Below are positions 7,530 through 15,800 of a DNA stretch of 21,477 nt, in pieces; within the stretch, counting starts at the first letter, position 1; each line of letters starts with the position of its first letter. Made by a program: the position numbers and the translations under genes. The stretch spans positions 1-21,477 of the forward strand of contig JAEXNZ010000097.1 of NCBI GenBank assembly GCA_023439425.1. The letters are read 5' to 3'. Source of the stretch: Pseudomonadota bacterium. Its GTDB lineage: Bacteria; Pseudomonadota; Gammaproteobacteria; Xanthomonadales; Xanthomonadaceae. Under the pieces are notes generated by a model. The model was not told the DNA's origin, made no database searches, and was given only the letters and a program-made list of their open reading frames with translations.

Positions 7530-7651
7530 GCAGTACGGTTTACGTTCTGTTAATTCTGCGTGTAGCGACCAGCGCCCTGGCCGCAGGGAGAACCAACTGG
7601 ATGAAGCACTGACAGAACGACCACCCAAAAAACTGACTGCAAGGTGCATGC

Positions 7652-10255
7652 ATGAACTACCGTATTGGCAGTAGTGTTCAGGCCCCAAAAGCGATAACGC
7701 CATTGGCATCTGCAGTGATGGTGGCCCTGGCCACCGCGCTGCTGGCCGCCAGCCCCGGCGCGGCGGCACAGGACAGCAGCACACAGGGAAGCTCGGCCAC
7801 CACGCTGGACACCGTCTCAGTACTTGGCAGCCGTACCAAACCCCGTACCGTCTCGTCGTCGGCCGTGCCGATCGACATCATCAGCGGAGAGGAATTCCGC
7901 AATCAGGGCGCCACCGATGCGCTCGACCAGCTGAAAGTGCTGGTGCCCTCGTTCAACGTCAGCACCATTCCCATCGATGACGCCGCCAGCCTGGTGCGCC
8001 CGGCCAATCTGCGTGGCCTGCCGCCGGACAACACCCTGCTGCTGGTCAACGGCAAGCGCTTCCATCGGTCCGCGGTGATCACCTTCCTCGGACATGGCCT
8101 GTCCGACGGTGCGCAGGGGCCGGACCTGTCGGTGTTCCCGTCACTGGCACTGGAGCAGGTGGATGTGCTGCGAGACGGCGCGGCGGCGCAGTACGGTTCC
8201 GACGCCATCGCCGGCGTGCTCAACTTCGGCCTCAAGAAGCTGCGCGAAGGTGGCACTGCCGAAGTCTTCACCGGCAAGTACTACGAGGGTGACGGCCTCA
8301 CCACCCAGTACTCGGCGCAGATTGGCCTGCCGCTGACAGAACACGGCTTTGCCACCTTTACTGCCGAATGGCGTAAGGCCGACGACACCTCGCGCAGCGT
8401 GCAGCGCGACGATGCCGCCGCTGCGGCCGCCGCGGGTTACCCCGACGTGAAAGACCCAGCGCAGATCTGGGGCTCGCCCAAGGTCGACGATGACCTCAAG
8501 TTCGTGGCCAACCTGGGCCTGACCACCGAGAACGTGGACTTCTATCTGTTCGGCAACTACGCCAAACGCAAAGTCGATGGCGGTTTCTACTACCGCGACC
8601 CGACCGCGCGCTCCGGCGTGTACTCCAACGACGGCGGCGAGACCCTGCTGGTCGGCAATCTCACCGGCATCGGCACCTGCCCCAGCATCGCCCTGCGCGA
8701 TCCGTCCGGCAACCTGCTGCCTTATGCGGGCGTGGCGGCCGCCGTGGGCGCATTGCCGGCCAACTGCTTCACGTTCCTTTCCAGCCTGCCGGGAGGCTTT
8801 ACCCCACGCTTCGGTGGCGAACTGGAGGATTCTTCGGTGTTCGCCGGGGCGAAGGGCACGCTGGGTGAGTGGTACTGGGATGTCAGCGGCTCCTACGGAC
8901 GCAACGACATCGAGTTCACCATCTACAACACGGTCAATGCGTCGCTGGGCCCTGATCAACCGGCCAACCTGTACTTCCGGCCGGGCGGCAACACCCAGAC
9001 CGAGAAGAACTTCAACGTTGATGTCAGCCGCGACATCCCGGTGACCTTCAGCAGCCAGCCGCTGCGCCTGGCCCTGGGTGCGGAATGGCGCGAAGAGAGC
9101 TTCAAGATCAGCCAGGGTGATGGCCCGTCCACCGCGATCGGTCCGCTCACCGAGCAGGGCTTCGCACTGGGTTCGAACGGCTTCAACGGCTTCAGCCCGC
9201 GCACCGCCGGTACCTTTGACCGCCGCAACTGGGCCGCGTATGCCGACCTGGAAGCCCAGCTCACCGAGAAGTTCCTGCTGGCTGGTGCGCTGCGCTTTGA
9301 GGATTACGACTCGTTCGGCAGCACCACCACCGGCAAGCTGACCGGGCGTTTTGACTTCACCCCGACCTTCGCCATCCGCGGTGCCTACAACACCGGCTTC
9401 CGTGCACCGACCCCGGGCCAGGCCAACATCAGCCAGATCAGCACGGTGTTCGGCGGTACCGCACTGGAGGACATCGCCACCCTGCCGCCCACCAACCCGA
9501 TCGCGCAGATCAAGGGCGCGCGTCCGCTGACCCCGGAAGAGTCGAAGAACTTCTCGCTCGGCGCGGTATGGACCGAGGGCGACTGGCTGCTCACCCTGGA
9601 TGGGTACCGCATTGAAGTGGAAGACCGCATCGCGCTCAGCACCAGCTTCACCATCACCGACGCCGAGCGCGCCGCGCTGGTGGCCGGCGGCAACGCCGAA
9701 GCCGCCTCGATTTCCCAGGTGACCTACTTCGGCAACGCCTTCGACACCACCACCACCGGTGTGGACCTGGTCACCAGCTACAAGAGTGACCACTTTGGCG
9801 GCGACACCACCTATTCGCTGGCGGCGAACTGGAACAAGACCAAGGTAGACCGCTTCGACACCGACTTCATCGACGAAGCGCGTGTGTACAAGCTGGAGAA
9901 GTCGCTGCCCAAGACCAAGGGCTACTTCAGCATCCACCACCAGCGCCAGATCTTCCATGCCAACCTGCGCTTCAACTACTACAGCTCGTGGTATGAAGAT
10001 CACTTGGACAGCGGCGTGATCTCGGCCGCAGACGGCGGCCTGCCGATCTACGGCGGCAGCGCGGTGATCGTGGACGCCGAGGTGGGCTGGAAGTTCGACT
10101 CTGGCCTGTACTTCAGCCTGGGCGCGCAGAACCTGTTCGACCGCACCCCGGCCAAGAACCCGTGGAGCGGCGTGGCGGGTGCGGAGTATCCGGTGCATTC
10201 GCCGTACGGATTCAACGGCGGGTTCTACTACGCGCGGGTGGGCTGGAAGTTCTAG
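7652..10255 (+). CDS. TonB-dependent outer-membrane receptor
   Basis: 867 residues. A signal peptide (about 1-39, ending PGAAA|QD) is followed by a TonB box near 51-58 (TLDTVSVLG). The plug domain (about 65-185) carries NLRGLPPDNTLLLVNGKR and the VDVLRDGAAAQYGSDAIAGVLNF signature. A 22-strand-type barrel runs to the C-terminal YYARVGWKF, ending in Phe. There is no FecA-like N-terminal signalling extension, so it is a transporter rather than a sigma-factor signaller. It imports a scarce ligand (siderophore, metal complex, carbohydrate or other) with energy from TonB-ExbB-ExbD; the substrate is not readable. Start: AAGGTG at 7641-7646, 5 nt before ATG 7652. The upstream region holds palindromes and the divergent MarR-GNAT gene. 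A weak terminator hairpin follows. Confidence 0.93.
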   Translation: MNYRIGSSVQAPKAITPLASAVMVALATALLAASPGAAAQDSSTQGSSATTLDTVSVLGSRTKPRTVSSSAVPIDIISGEEFRNQGATDALDQLKVLVPSFNVSTIPIDDAASLVRPANLRGLPPDNTLLLVNGKRFHRSAVITFLGHGLSDGAQGPDLSVFPSLALEQVDVLRDGAAAQYGSDAIAGVLNFGLKKLREGGTAEVFTGKYYEGDGLTTQYSAQIGLPLTEHGFATFTAEWRKADDTSRSVQRDDAAAAAAAGYPDVKDPAQIWGSPKVDDDLKFVANLGLTTENVDFYLFGNYAKRKVDGGFYYRDPTARSGVYSNDGGETLLVGNLTGIGTCPSIALRDPSGNLLPYAGVAAAVGALPANCFTFLSSLPGGFTPRFGGELEDSSVFAGAKGTLGEWYWDVSGSYGRNDIEFTIYNTVNASLGPDQPANLYFRPGGNTQTEKNFNVDVSRDIPVTFSSQPLRLALGAEWREESFKISQGDGPSTAIGPLTEQGFALGSNGFNGFSPRTAGTFDRRNWAAYADLEAQLTEKFLLAGALRFEDYDSFGSTTTGKLTGRFDFTPTFAIRGAYNTGFRAPTPGQANISQISTVFGGTALEDIATLPPTNPIAQIKGARPLTPEESKNFSLGAVWTEGDWLLTLDGYRIEVEDRIALSTSFTITDAERAALVAGGNAEAASISQVTYFGNAFDTTTTGVDLVTSYKSDHFGGDTTYSLAANWNKTKVDRFDTDFIDEARVYKLEKSLPKTKGYFSIHHQRQIFHANLRFNYYSSWYEDHLDSGVISAADGGLPIYGGSAVIVDAEVGWKFDSGLYFSLGAQNLFDRTPAKNPWSGVAGAEYPVHSPYGFNGGFYYARVGWKF

Positions 10256-10272
10256 GCCCAGGCGCGCAGGAT

Positions 10273-10295
10273 GGTGGGGCCAGGGACGGCCCACC
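10273..10295 (+). terminator. Hairpin after the TonB-receptor gene
   Basis: GGTGGGGCC (10273-10281) can pair with GGCCCACC (10288-10295) with one bulged G and a 6-nt loop, 18 bp after the receptor stop. It is followed by TTCTCC rather than a clean T-run, so it is a weak rho-independent terminator or an mRNA 3'-end stabiliser. Confidence 0.4.
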
Positions 10296-10328
10296 TTCTC
10301 CGTCCAGCATTTCAAGGATGTCATGTAG

Positions 10329-10892
10329 ATGCTTATGGTTGCACGTCTTCGCTCCGCCGGTATCGCTATAGCCCTGGCTTGTCTCATTGCGCACCCTGCG
10401 TATGCTGACGAGCCACCCGCTCGCAGCGCTGCATACGCGTGCGGAGACGATTCCAGCCTGATCATCATCGCGGCTGACGCTGGTGCAACCCCGCCTGCCG
10501 GTTATCGAGCGGCACGCACTGGTCCTCAGACTCTTCGCTGCGGCAAGCACGTGGGCGCAACGCTAAACGTAGTCCCGCCCCAGGAAAAAGGAATGTGTGC
10601 TGGTGAAGGACGCGTAATCATTACCGACATTTCTGTTGCAGATTGGCCGCCTTATGGCCGCCTCATCGAGTTCAACAAAGAATGTTTCTTCAACGACTAC
10701 ATCACTCGGGTGACGATACGTCGCGCGGAAGGATCCTATTCTGTTGAGAGCTGCTCGGTTGCCAGCCGGACCAACAAAGAGGCGCGCATTGGATGCACCA
10801 CTGACACCACGCGAAAGGAAGCAAAAGCAGCCCAGTCGGGCGCTTCCGAATTCCAAGTGGACCAAACGCGGATGCCCTATTCAGGTAAATGA
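10329..10892 (+). CDS. Unrecognised exported cysteine-rich protein, low GC
   Basis: 187 residues, no family recognised. A signal peptide is clear (hydrophobic about 9-20, cleavage AYA|DE near residue 26), so the protein is periplasmic or secreted. The mature part has six cysteines (38, 71, 90, 119, 142, 156), an even number compatible with three disulfides, and a charged, Lys/Gln-rich tail. The gene stands out in composition: I count 59 G/C in the 120 bases at 10621-10740 (49%), far below its neighbours, which suggests recent transfer. ATG 10329 has AAGGA at 10314-10318, a long 10-nt spacing; ATG 10335 (Met3) is an alternative. The stop codon sits inside a repeat cluster that can form a strong hairpin. 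It could be an immunity, inhibitor or antimicrobial-type protein, but nothing in the sequence decides this. Confidence 0.75.
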   Translation: MLMVARLRSAGIAIALACLIAHPAYADEPPARSAAYACGDDSSLIIIAADAGATPPAGYRAARTGPQTLRCGKHVGATLNVVPPQEKGMCAGEGRVIITDISVADWPPYGRLIEFNKECFFNDYITRVTIRRAEGSYSVESCSVASRTNKEARIGCTTDTTRKEAKAAQSGASEFQVDQTRMPYSGK

Positions 10893-10934
10893 GCCGATTA
10901 GAAGCGCTATTCGGCTCACTGGGTGAGCCGATTA
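10890..10934 (+). repeat. Three-copy TGAGCCGA repeat cluster forming alternative hairpins (terminator-like)
   Basis: TGAGCCGATTA occurs at 10890-10900 and 10924-10934 (34-bp period), and TCGGCTCA lies inverted between them at 10911-10918. The inverted copy can pair with either neighbour. With the second copy it gives a 9-bp stem TCGGCTCAC/GTGAGCCGA (10911-10919 with 10923-10931) and a 3-nt loop; with the first it gives an 8-bp stem and a 13-nt loop. The first copy contains the stop codon of the upstream gene. No T-run follows the hairpin. It probably ends or protects the upstream transcript. Confidence 0.55.
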
Positions 10935-11046
10935 AACGCGCTCATCGCGTCACTTACCACTTCCGCCACTCAAGATTGCCAAGACGCGGCCGCTACTCCC
11001 TGCCTGATGGTGCATGAGGCACCTGTAAAGACACGGAGATCCGCCG

Positions 11047-12117
11047 ATGAAACGCCCCCTTGCCCTGTTGGGCCTTGCCCTGGCCCTGGCACTTCCGGCC
11101 CATGCCGACGACGCAGCCAATGAGGTGACGCTCGACACGCCCGCCCGCATCCGCCTGTTTGGCAGCAATCACCACAAGCTGTCGCTCTATTCCCGAGCCA
11201 CGGAGGGGCAGGCATCCCAGAAAGTGGACGTGAAGGGCAGCGGCCCCAACAGCGGAAACGCGATCGGCGGGTTGTTCTCCATGGGGAGCAAGAATGAAAG
11301 CATCTCCATCGGCATGCCGGCTTCGTTCAACACGCGCACGCTGAACGAGAACACCCGTTTTGGTGCCAAGCCCTTCTTCCATGAGGTCGAACTGGTACCT
11401 GGCCAGCGGGTCCTCGTGTACGCCAACTTTGAAGGCGGCCGGCGCTGCGTGTTGCGCTCGGAAGCAGGCGCGTCCCGCAACGCGCTCTATGCCCCCGGGC
11501 CTTCGCTCATGCTGACCCCGGAACCCGGGCTCGATTACGAGGTGTCATTCGGCACCGATGGCCAGGGCTGTGGCATTTCCGCGCGCCAGCTGCTGCCCAA
11601 TGGCACCACCGTGCCGTTGCGCAACGAGAGGATGCGCCAGCGTTCCCCGCAGACCCACAAGATCGAGGGTCATCACCTGTACACGTTCCTGTTCCGTCCT
11701 GGCAGCGTCTATTACCGCGTGGTGGGCGAGGACGACAATCTGACCCTGCTGTCGGACGCCCCGGAGCAGGCCGATGCATTCGAAGCCGCAATGCGCGAGA
11801 TCGCGGCAAAGCCCGGCACGCAGATGTGCATCGCAGTGCCGGATTACAGCTACGAAAGCCCGCTGATGGAGCGCCTCAGCCGCGTTCTGAAAGCGCAGGG
11901 TGACGCGTTCCCGGCCATCTACGAACGCATTGACGGCCTGCGTGGCGTGCTGCAGCTGGACGAACATGTGCCCACCACCTTCCTCGCCGCTGCCGAGTAC
12001 TGTCAGCTGGCCGGCATGGTGGCGTTCGCACGCCAGCCGTCTGCGGAAGAAGCGGAGGCTGCGGGTGCTGCCGCCGCAGCCGCTGCTGCGGCAGCGACTG
12101 CACCCGCGGCCGAGTGA
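11047..12117 (+). CDS. Unrecognised exported protein with Ala-rich C-terminal tail
   Basis: 356 residues, no family recognised. A signal peptide (1-20, LPAHA|DD) targets the periplasm. The mature protein opens with a beta-rich region that includes a Ser/Gly-rich loop (about 55-80). It then has mixed strands with four cysteines (RRCVL, GQGCGI, TQMCIA, AEYCQL), then a more helical part (about 240-330). It ends in about 24 residues made almost only of Ala with Glu, Thr and Pro. The start is supported by GGAG at 11035-11038, 8 nt before the ATG. The tail is encoded by a long inverted repeat (12061-12107). Only 22 bp separate it from the convergent DJ-1-like gene. Composition is GC-rich like the chromosome, so it is probably resident, unlike the gene upstream. 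Confidence 0.8.
   Translation: MKRPLALLGLALALALPAHADDAANEVTLDTPARIRLFGSNHHKLSLYSRATEGQASQKVDVKGSGPNSGNAIGGLFSMGSKNESISIGMPASFNTRTLNENTRFGAKPFFHEVELVPGQRVLVYANFEGGRRCVLRSEAGASRNALYAPGPSLMLTPEPGLDYEVSFGTDGQGCGISARQLLPNGTTVPLRNERMRQRSPQTHKIEGHHLYTFLFRPGSVYYRVVGEDDNLTLLSDAPEQADAFEAAMREIAAKPGTQMCIAVPDYSYESPLMERLSRVLKAQGDAFPAIYERIDGLRGVLQLDEHVPTTFLAAAEYCQLAGMVAFARQPSAEEAEAAGAAAAAAAAAATAPAAE
12061..12107. terminator. Nested inverted repeat inside the 3' end of the Ala-tail gene
   Basis: Outer arms GCGGGTGC (12061-12068) and GCACCCGC (12100-12107) are perfect complements. An inner stem, GCTGCCGC (12067-12074) with GCGGCAGC (12088-12095), is also perfect and shares two bases with the outer arm. It would fold as a very GC-rich hairpin in either transcript, just before the 22-bp gap between convergent genes. 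It may act as a shared stop for transcription; there is no T-run, so this is inference. Confidence 0.35.
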
Positions 12118-12139
12118 CATCGAAAGGTGCCGGTCTGAG

Positions 12140-12820
12140 TCAGCGCGCCGCCACCCGCAGCAGTTCCCGGGCCGCCTCCTCGGAGCTGGCCGGGTTCTGT
12201 CCGGTGACCAGCTTGCCGTCGGTGACCACGTATTGGGCCCAGTCCGCGCCCTTCTCGTAACGGCCGCCCAGCGCGGCCAGTTCGTCCTCCAGCAGGAACG
12301 GCACGATGTCGGTCAGGCCGACGGCGGCCTCCTCGCTGTTGCTGAAGCCGGTAACGTGAAGATCCTTCACCAAGGGTGCGCCATGTGCACCCTTCACGTG
12401 GCGTAGCACGGCGGGAGCGTGGCAGACGAAGCCCATCGGCTTGTGCGCGCGAGAAAATGCCTGGATCAGTTCAATCGAATCCTTCGACTCCGCCAGGTCC
12501 CACAGTGGACCATGGCCCCCGGGGTAGAACACCGCATCGAAGTCAGCCGGGTCGATATGCGACAGCTGCACCGTGGTCGCCAACGCCTTCTGCGCGGCGG
12601 GGTCCTGCTTGAAACGCCCCGTCAATGCCGTCTGCGAATCGGGCTCGTCGCTCTTCGGGTCCAGCGGCGGCTGCCCTCCAGCCGGCGACGCCAGCGTCAC
12701 CTGCACGCCGGCGTCTGTGAATACGTAGTAGGGGGCGGCAAACTCTTCCAGCCAGAAGCCGGTCTTCTTTCCAGTGCTGCCGAGCTGGTCGTGCGAGGTG
12801 AGCACCATCAGGACTTTCAT
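12140..12820 (-). CDS. DJ-1/PfpI-family protein, Hsp31-like (type 1 glutamine amidotransferase fold)
   Basis: 226 residues. The nucleophile elbow FVCHAPAVL places Cys133 next to His134. Glu25 (GFWLEEF) supplies the acidic partner typical of the Hsp31/PfpI branch. The segment DAVFYPGGHGPLWDL (about 95-109) is the oxyanion-loop signature. Relatives act as glyoxalase III/deglycase-type enzymes or chaperones against methylglyoxal damage; DJ-1 superfamily activity assignments remain debated. It is cytoplasmic, with no signal peptide. The start has GGAG 7 nt upstream. It lies 77 bp downstream of the end of lhr on the same strand, so it may have its own promoter or be read through from lhr. Confidence 0.9.
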   Translation of the reverse strand: MKVLMVLTSHDQLGSTGKKTGFWLEEFAAPYYVFTDAGVQVTLASPAGGQPPLDPKSDEPDSQTALTGRFKQDPAAQKALATTVQLSHIDPADFDAVFYPGGHGPLWDLAESKDSIELIQAFSRAHKPMGFVCHAPAVLRHVKGAHGAPLVKDLHVTGFSNSEEAAVGLTDIVPFLLEDELAALGGRYEKGADWAQYVVTDGKLVTGQNPASSEEAARELLRVAAR

Positions 12821-12897
12821 GGCGGGCTCCGTCTGTAGGGGAGCATCAGCATGCAGATGCGAAGGTAAACGCAGTGTTCAATCCTGTGTGCTCGGCG

Positions 12898-15800
12898 TCA
12901 CCCCTCCCAGTTCAACCCACGCGGCGCATTGCGGAATCCTGCCTTGCGCAGCGCATCGGTGACAGGCCCTTTCCCCGGCGGCGCATCATCAATCAACGCG
13001 AGGGTGAAGCGCAGGCGGGGCGTGCGGCGCAGGCCAGTCACCAACGCGGTCGCCGCCGACGCCAGCACATCAGCCACATCCGGCGCATCGGCCGACACGT
13101 AGTTGAGCAGCGAGCGCCCGCCCTGGGTCAGATAGAGCAACAGCCTTCCGTTCCCGATCACCACGATCCCGCCGGAGCGACGCAGCGGGCGCACGCCGGA
13201 CACATGTGCGGGCCAAGGCAGCGTGGTGCCGAATGGATTGGCAGGATCCACTGCAGACAGCGCCACGGGGGCGGTGCCTCCCATGTCTGCCGCCTCGGCC
13301 AGCTCACGCAGCCGATCCACGTCGGCCCGGTCCGCGAACTGCGCGCCGCCCAGTCCTTCCACGAACCGCCCGCGCAGCACGCGCCCGGCATCTTCCATGC
13401 GCCGGTAGACCTGCTGGATCGCCGCAAAGCCACCGGCCACACCTTCGGCCATCGCCGCACCGCGGGTAACCACACCTTGTCGATCCAGCAGACCTTCGGC
13501 CAGCGCCAGGGCGCGTACGGTGTCGGGCGTGGCCTCACGCTGCAACAGCGACCATCGCCCTGCAAGACTGGGTGCGTCCAGATGGGCAACGCCCAACGCG
13601 GGGCGAGTGGCAGTGCTGCTCGCATCCGGCACCGGCACGCCAACCAAGCCACGGCGGCGACGCGCGGCAGCCAGCACCCTCGCACGTGGCACGCGCACGC
13701 CCGTGAGCGCGCGCAGCGGTGACCACAGGTCGCAGGTCACCCTGCCGTTCCAGACCAGCGCCCACAGGGCCGCGTGCAGATCTTCCACCGGCGGCATGGG
13801 TCCATCGATCCAGCGTGCCTGCACCTGCTGCGCGAGCTGGCGCACAAACCACGCGCCGCCCTCGGCCAACACCTCCAGCAGTACCGACTGCAGCGATGAC
13901 AGCGGTTCTGTCGAAAGGGGCGGCAGCGTTTCGGCCGCGATCTCCTGCAGATGCAGCGACACCAGGCCGTCATCCTCGCCCAGCCTTCCGTGGCCGGCCC
14001 ACACCACCGTGCCGGTGGCAAGCAGTTCGTCCAGCAGCGCCGGCACGTAGTCGCGTACGCGCGCCGGCAGCACCTGCTGCTCCCAGGCCGACACCGGTAA
14101 CGGCACGCCCGCCAGTTGCTCAATCACCCGCGCCACGCCCTCAAGACCCTCCAACCCTCCGGCAGCGGCACCCGTCACTCCGTGACGCTCAAGCAGCAGC
14201 CGCACGTAGGCATCAGCGGGCACCGGGCGGGTTGCATCGCGCGCCGCCTGCAGCGAGCGCAGGCGCAACCGCCTGAACACGTCATCGGCTACCCAGGTAT
14301 GTTCGGCCACCTTGAGCACCCTGCCCTGACCGGCCATCTGCTCCAACGCTGCCTCGACCACGGCCACCCCGAGGCCGAATGGCGTAGCTGCTTCCTGTGT
14401 GGTGAACGGTGGATGGGTACGGGCGAAGCGCATCAACAGCTCGCCCAAGGGTTCCGCCGTTCGCTTCAGAAACGCCGCCGGAATCCGCGCGGGCAGCGGC
14501 ATACCCAGCGCGTCGCGCAGCCGCGCAGCGTCTTCGATCGCCGCCCACTGTGTTTCGCCGGCCAGCGATACGCGGATCACGCGCTGCTGCCGTTTGAGTT
14601 CTGTCAGCGCTGCGGCCGCATCGCCCTCGCCTATGCGCGCCGCCACCGCATCCAGGGTCATCGGACCCAGCTCGCGCAGCAGGTCGGCCACGCCCTCCAC
14701 CTGCCTCACCTTGCGCGCGGGAGCGAGCCGCTGCAGCGACGCGGCCACCTCCGCCACCACCTGCGGGTCGAGCAGCTCACCCAGTGCCACCTCACCCAGC
14801 AGATCGCCCAGCAGGCCACTGTCGAGCGACAGGATGGATGCACGGCGCTCGGCCTGCGGTACGTCGCTGGCATAAAGGAACTCGGCCACGTAGCCGAACA
14901 GCAGGTCGGCCGCGAAGGGCGACGGCACCTCGGTCTGCACGTCCACCAGCTGCACCGCGCCACTTCCGATGCGCTGCATCAGCTGATCCAGTGAATCCAG
15001 GTCGTACACGTCCTGCAGGCATTCACGGGCCGCCTCGACCACGATCGGAAAGTCCGGGTGCTGCTGCGCCACGGCCAGCAGCTGGCCGGCACGCAATCGC
15101 TGCTGCCACAGCGGCGAGCGCTTGCCCGGCTGGCGGCGCGGCAGCAGCAGCGCGCGCGACGCGCATTCGCGGAACCGCGCGGCGAACAGGGCCGAACTGT
15201 CCACGGCCTGGATCACTGCCCGGCGCAGCCGTTCCGGTTCGAACACGAACAGCTCAGCACCGGGCACGCGGCCCGTGGTGTCGGGAATGCGCGCGACGAT
15301 GCCGTCATCGCTGGAGACCACGTTCGGGTCCACCTGCCACTGCGCGCGCAGGCGCTCGGCCAGGGCCAGCGCCCAGGGATCGTGGACGCGGCGTCCGTAG
15401 GGCGAATGCAGCATCAGCCGCCAGTCGCCGTTTTCGTCGCGGCAGCGCTCGACCACCAGTTGCCGGTCAGTGGGCAGGACACCTGTGGCGGCGTGTTGTT
15501 CCTGCACGAGTGCCAGCAGATTGGCGATGGCATTGTCTTCCAGGCCGCAGTGCCGCAGGCGCTCGCGCAGTGCTGCCGGCAGCCCATCCACGCTCGCCGC
15601 CTCGGCCACCCCATCCAGCGCAGCGAGCAGTTCTCCCAGCGCCCGCCCCAGCTCCGCCGGTCGCCCTACACCTTCACCGCGCCAGAACGGCAGGCGCGCC
15701 GAGCGCCCCGGTGCGGGACTGACGATGACCTGGTCGTGGGTAATCTGGTCAATGCGCCACGAGGTCGCGCCCAGCGTGATTACATCATTGACCCGTGATT

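Noticed and set aside
7601..7612. Mini-ORF ATG AAG CAC TGA in the TonB-receptor leader
   Set aside because: Three sense codons with poor spacing from a purine-rich site; expected by chance and without attenuation-type codons.
8141..10468. Very long open frame antisense to the TonB receptor
   Set aside because: It mirrors the receptor codons in a GC-rich genome and has no recognisable domain, start site or protein-like composition. The plus-strand receptor is unambiguous.
11009..11023. Inverted repeat GGTGC-ATGAG-GCACC upstream of the Ala-tail gene
   Set aside because: Short arms and no matching promoter element; kept only as a note.
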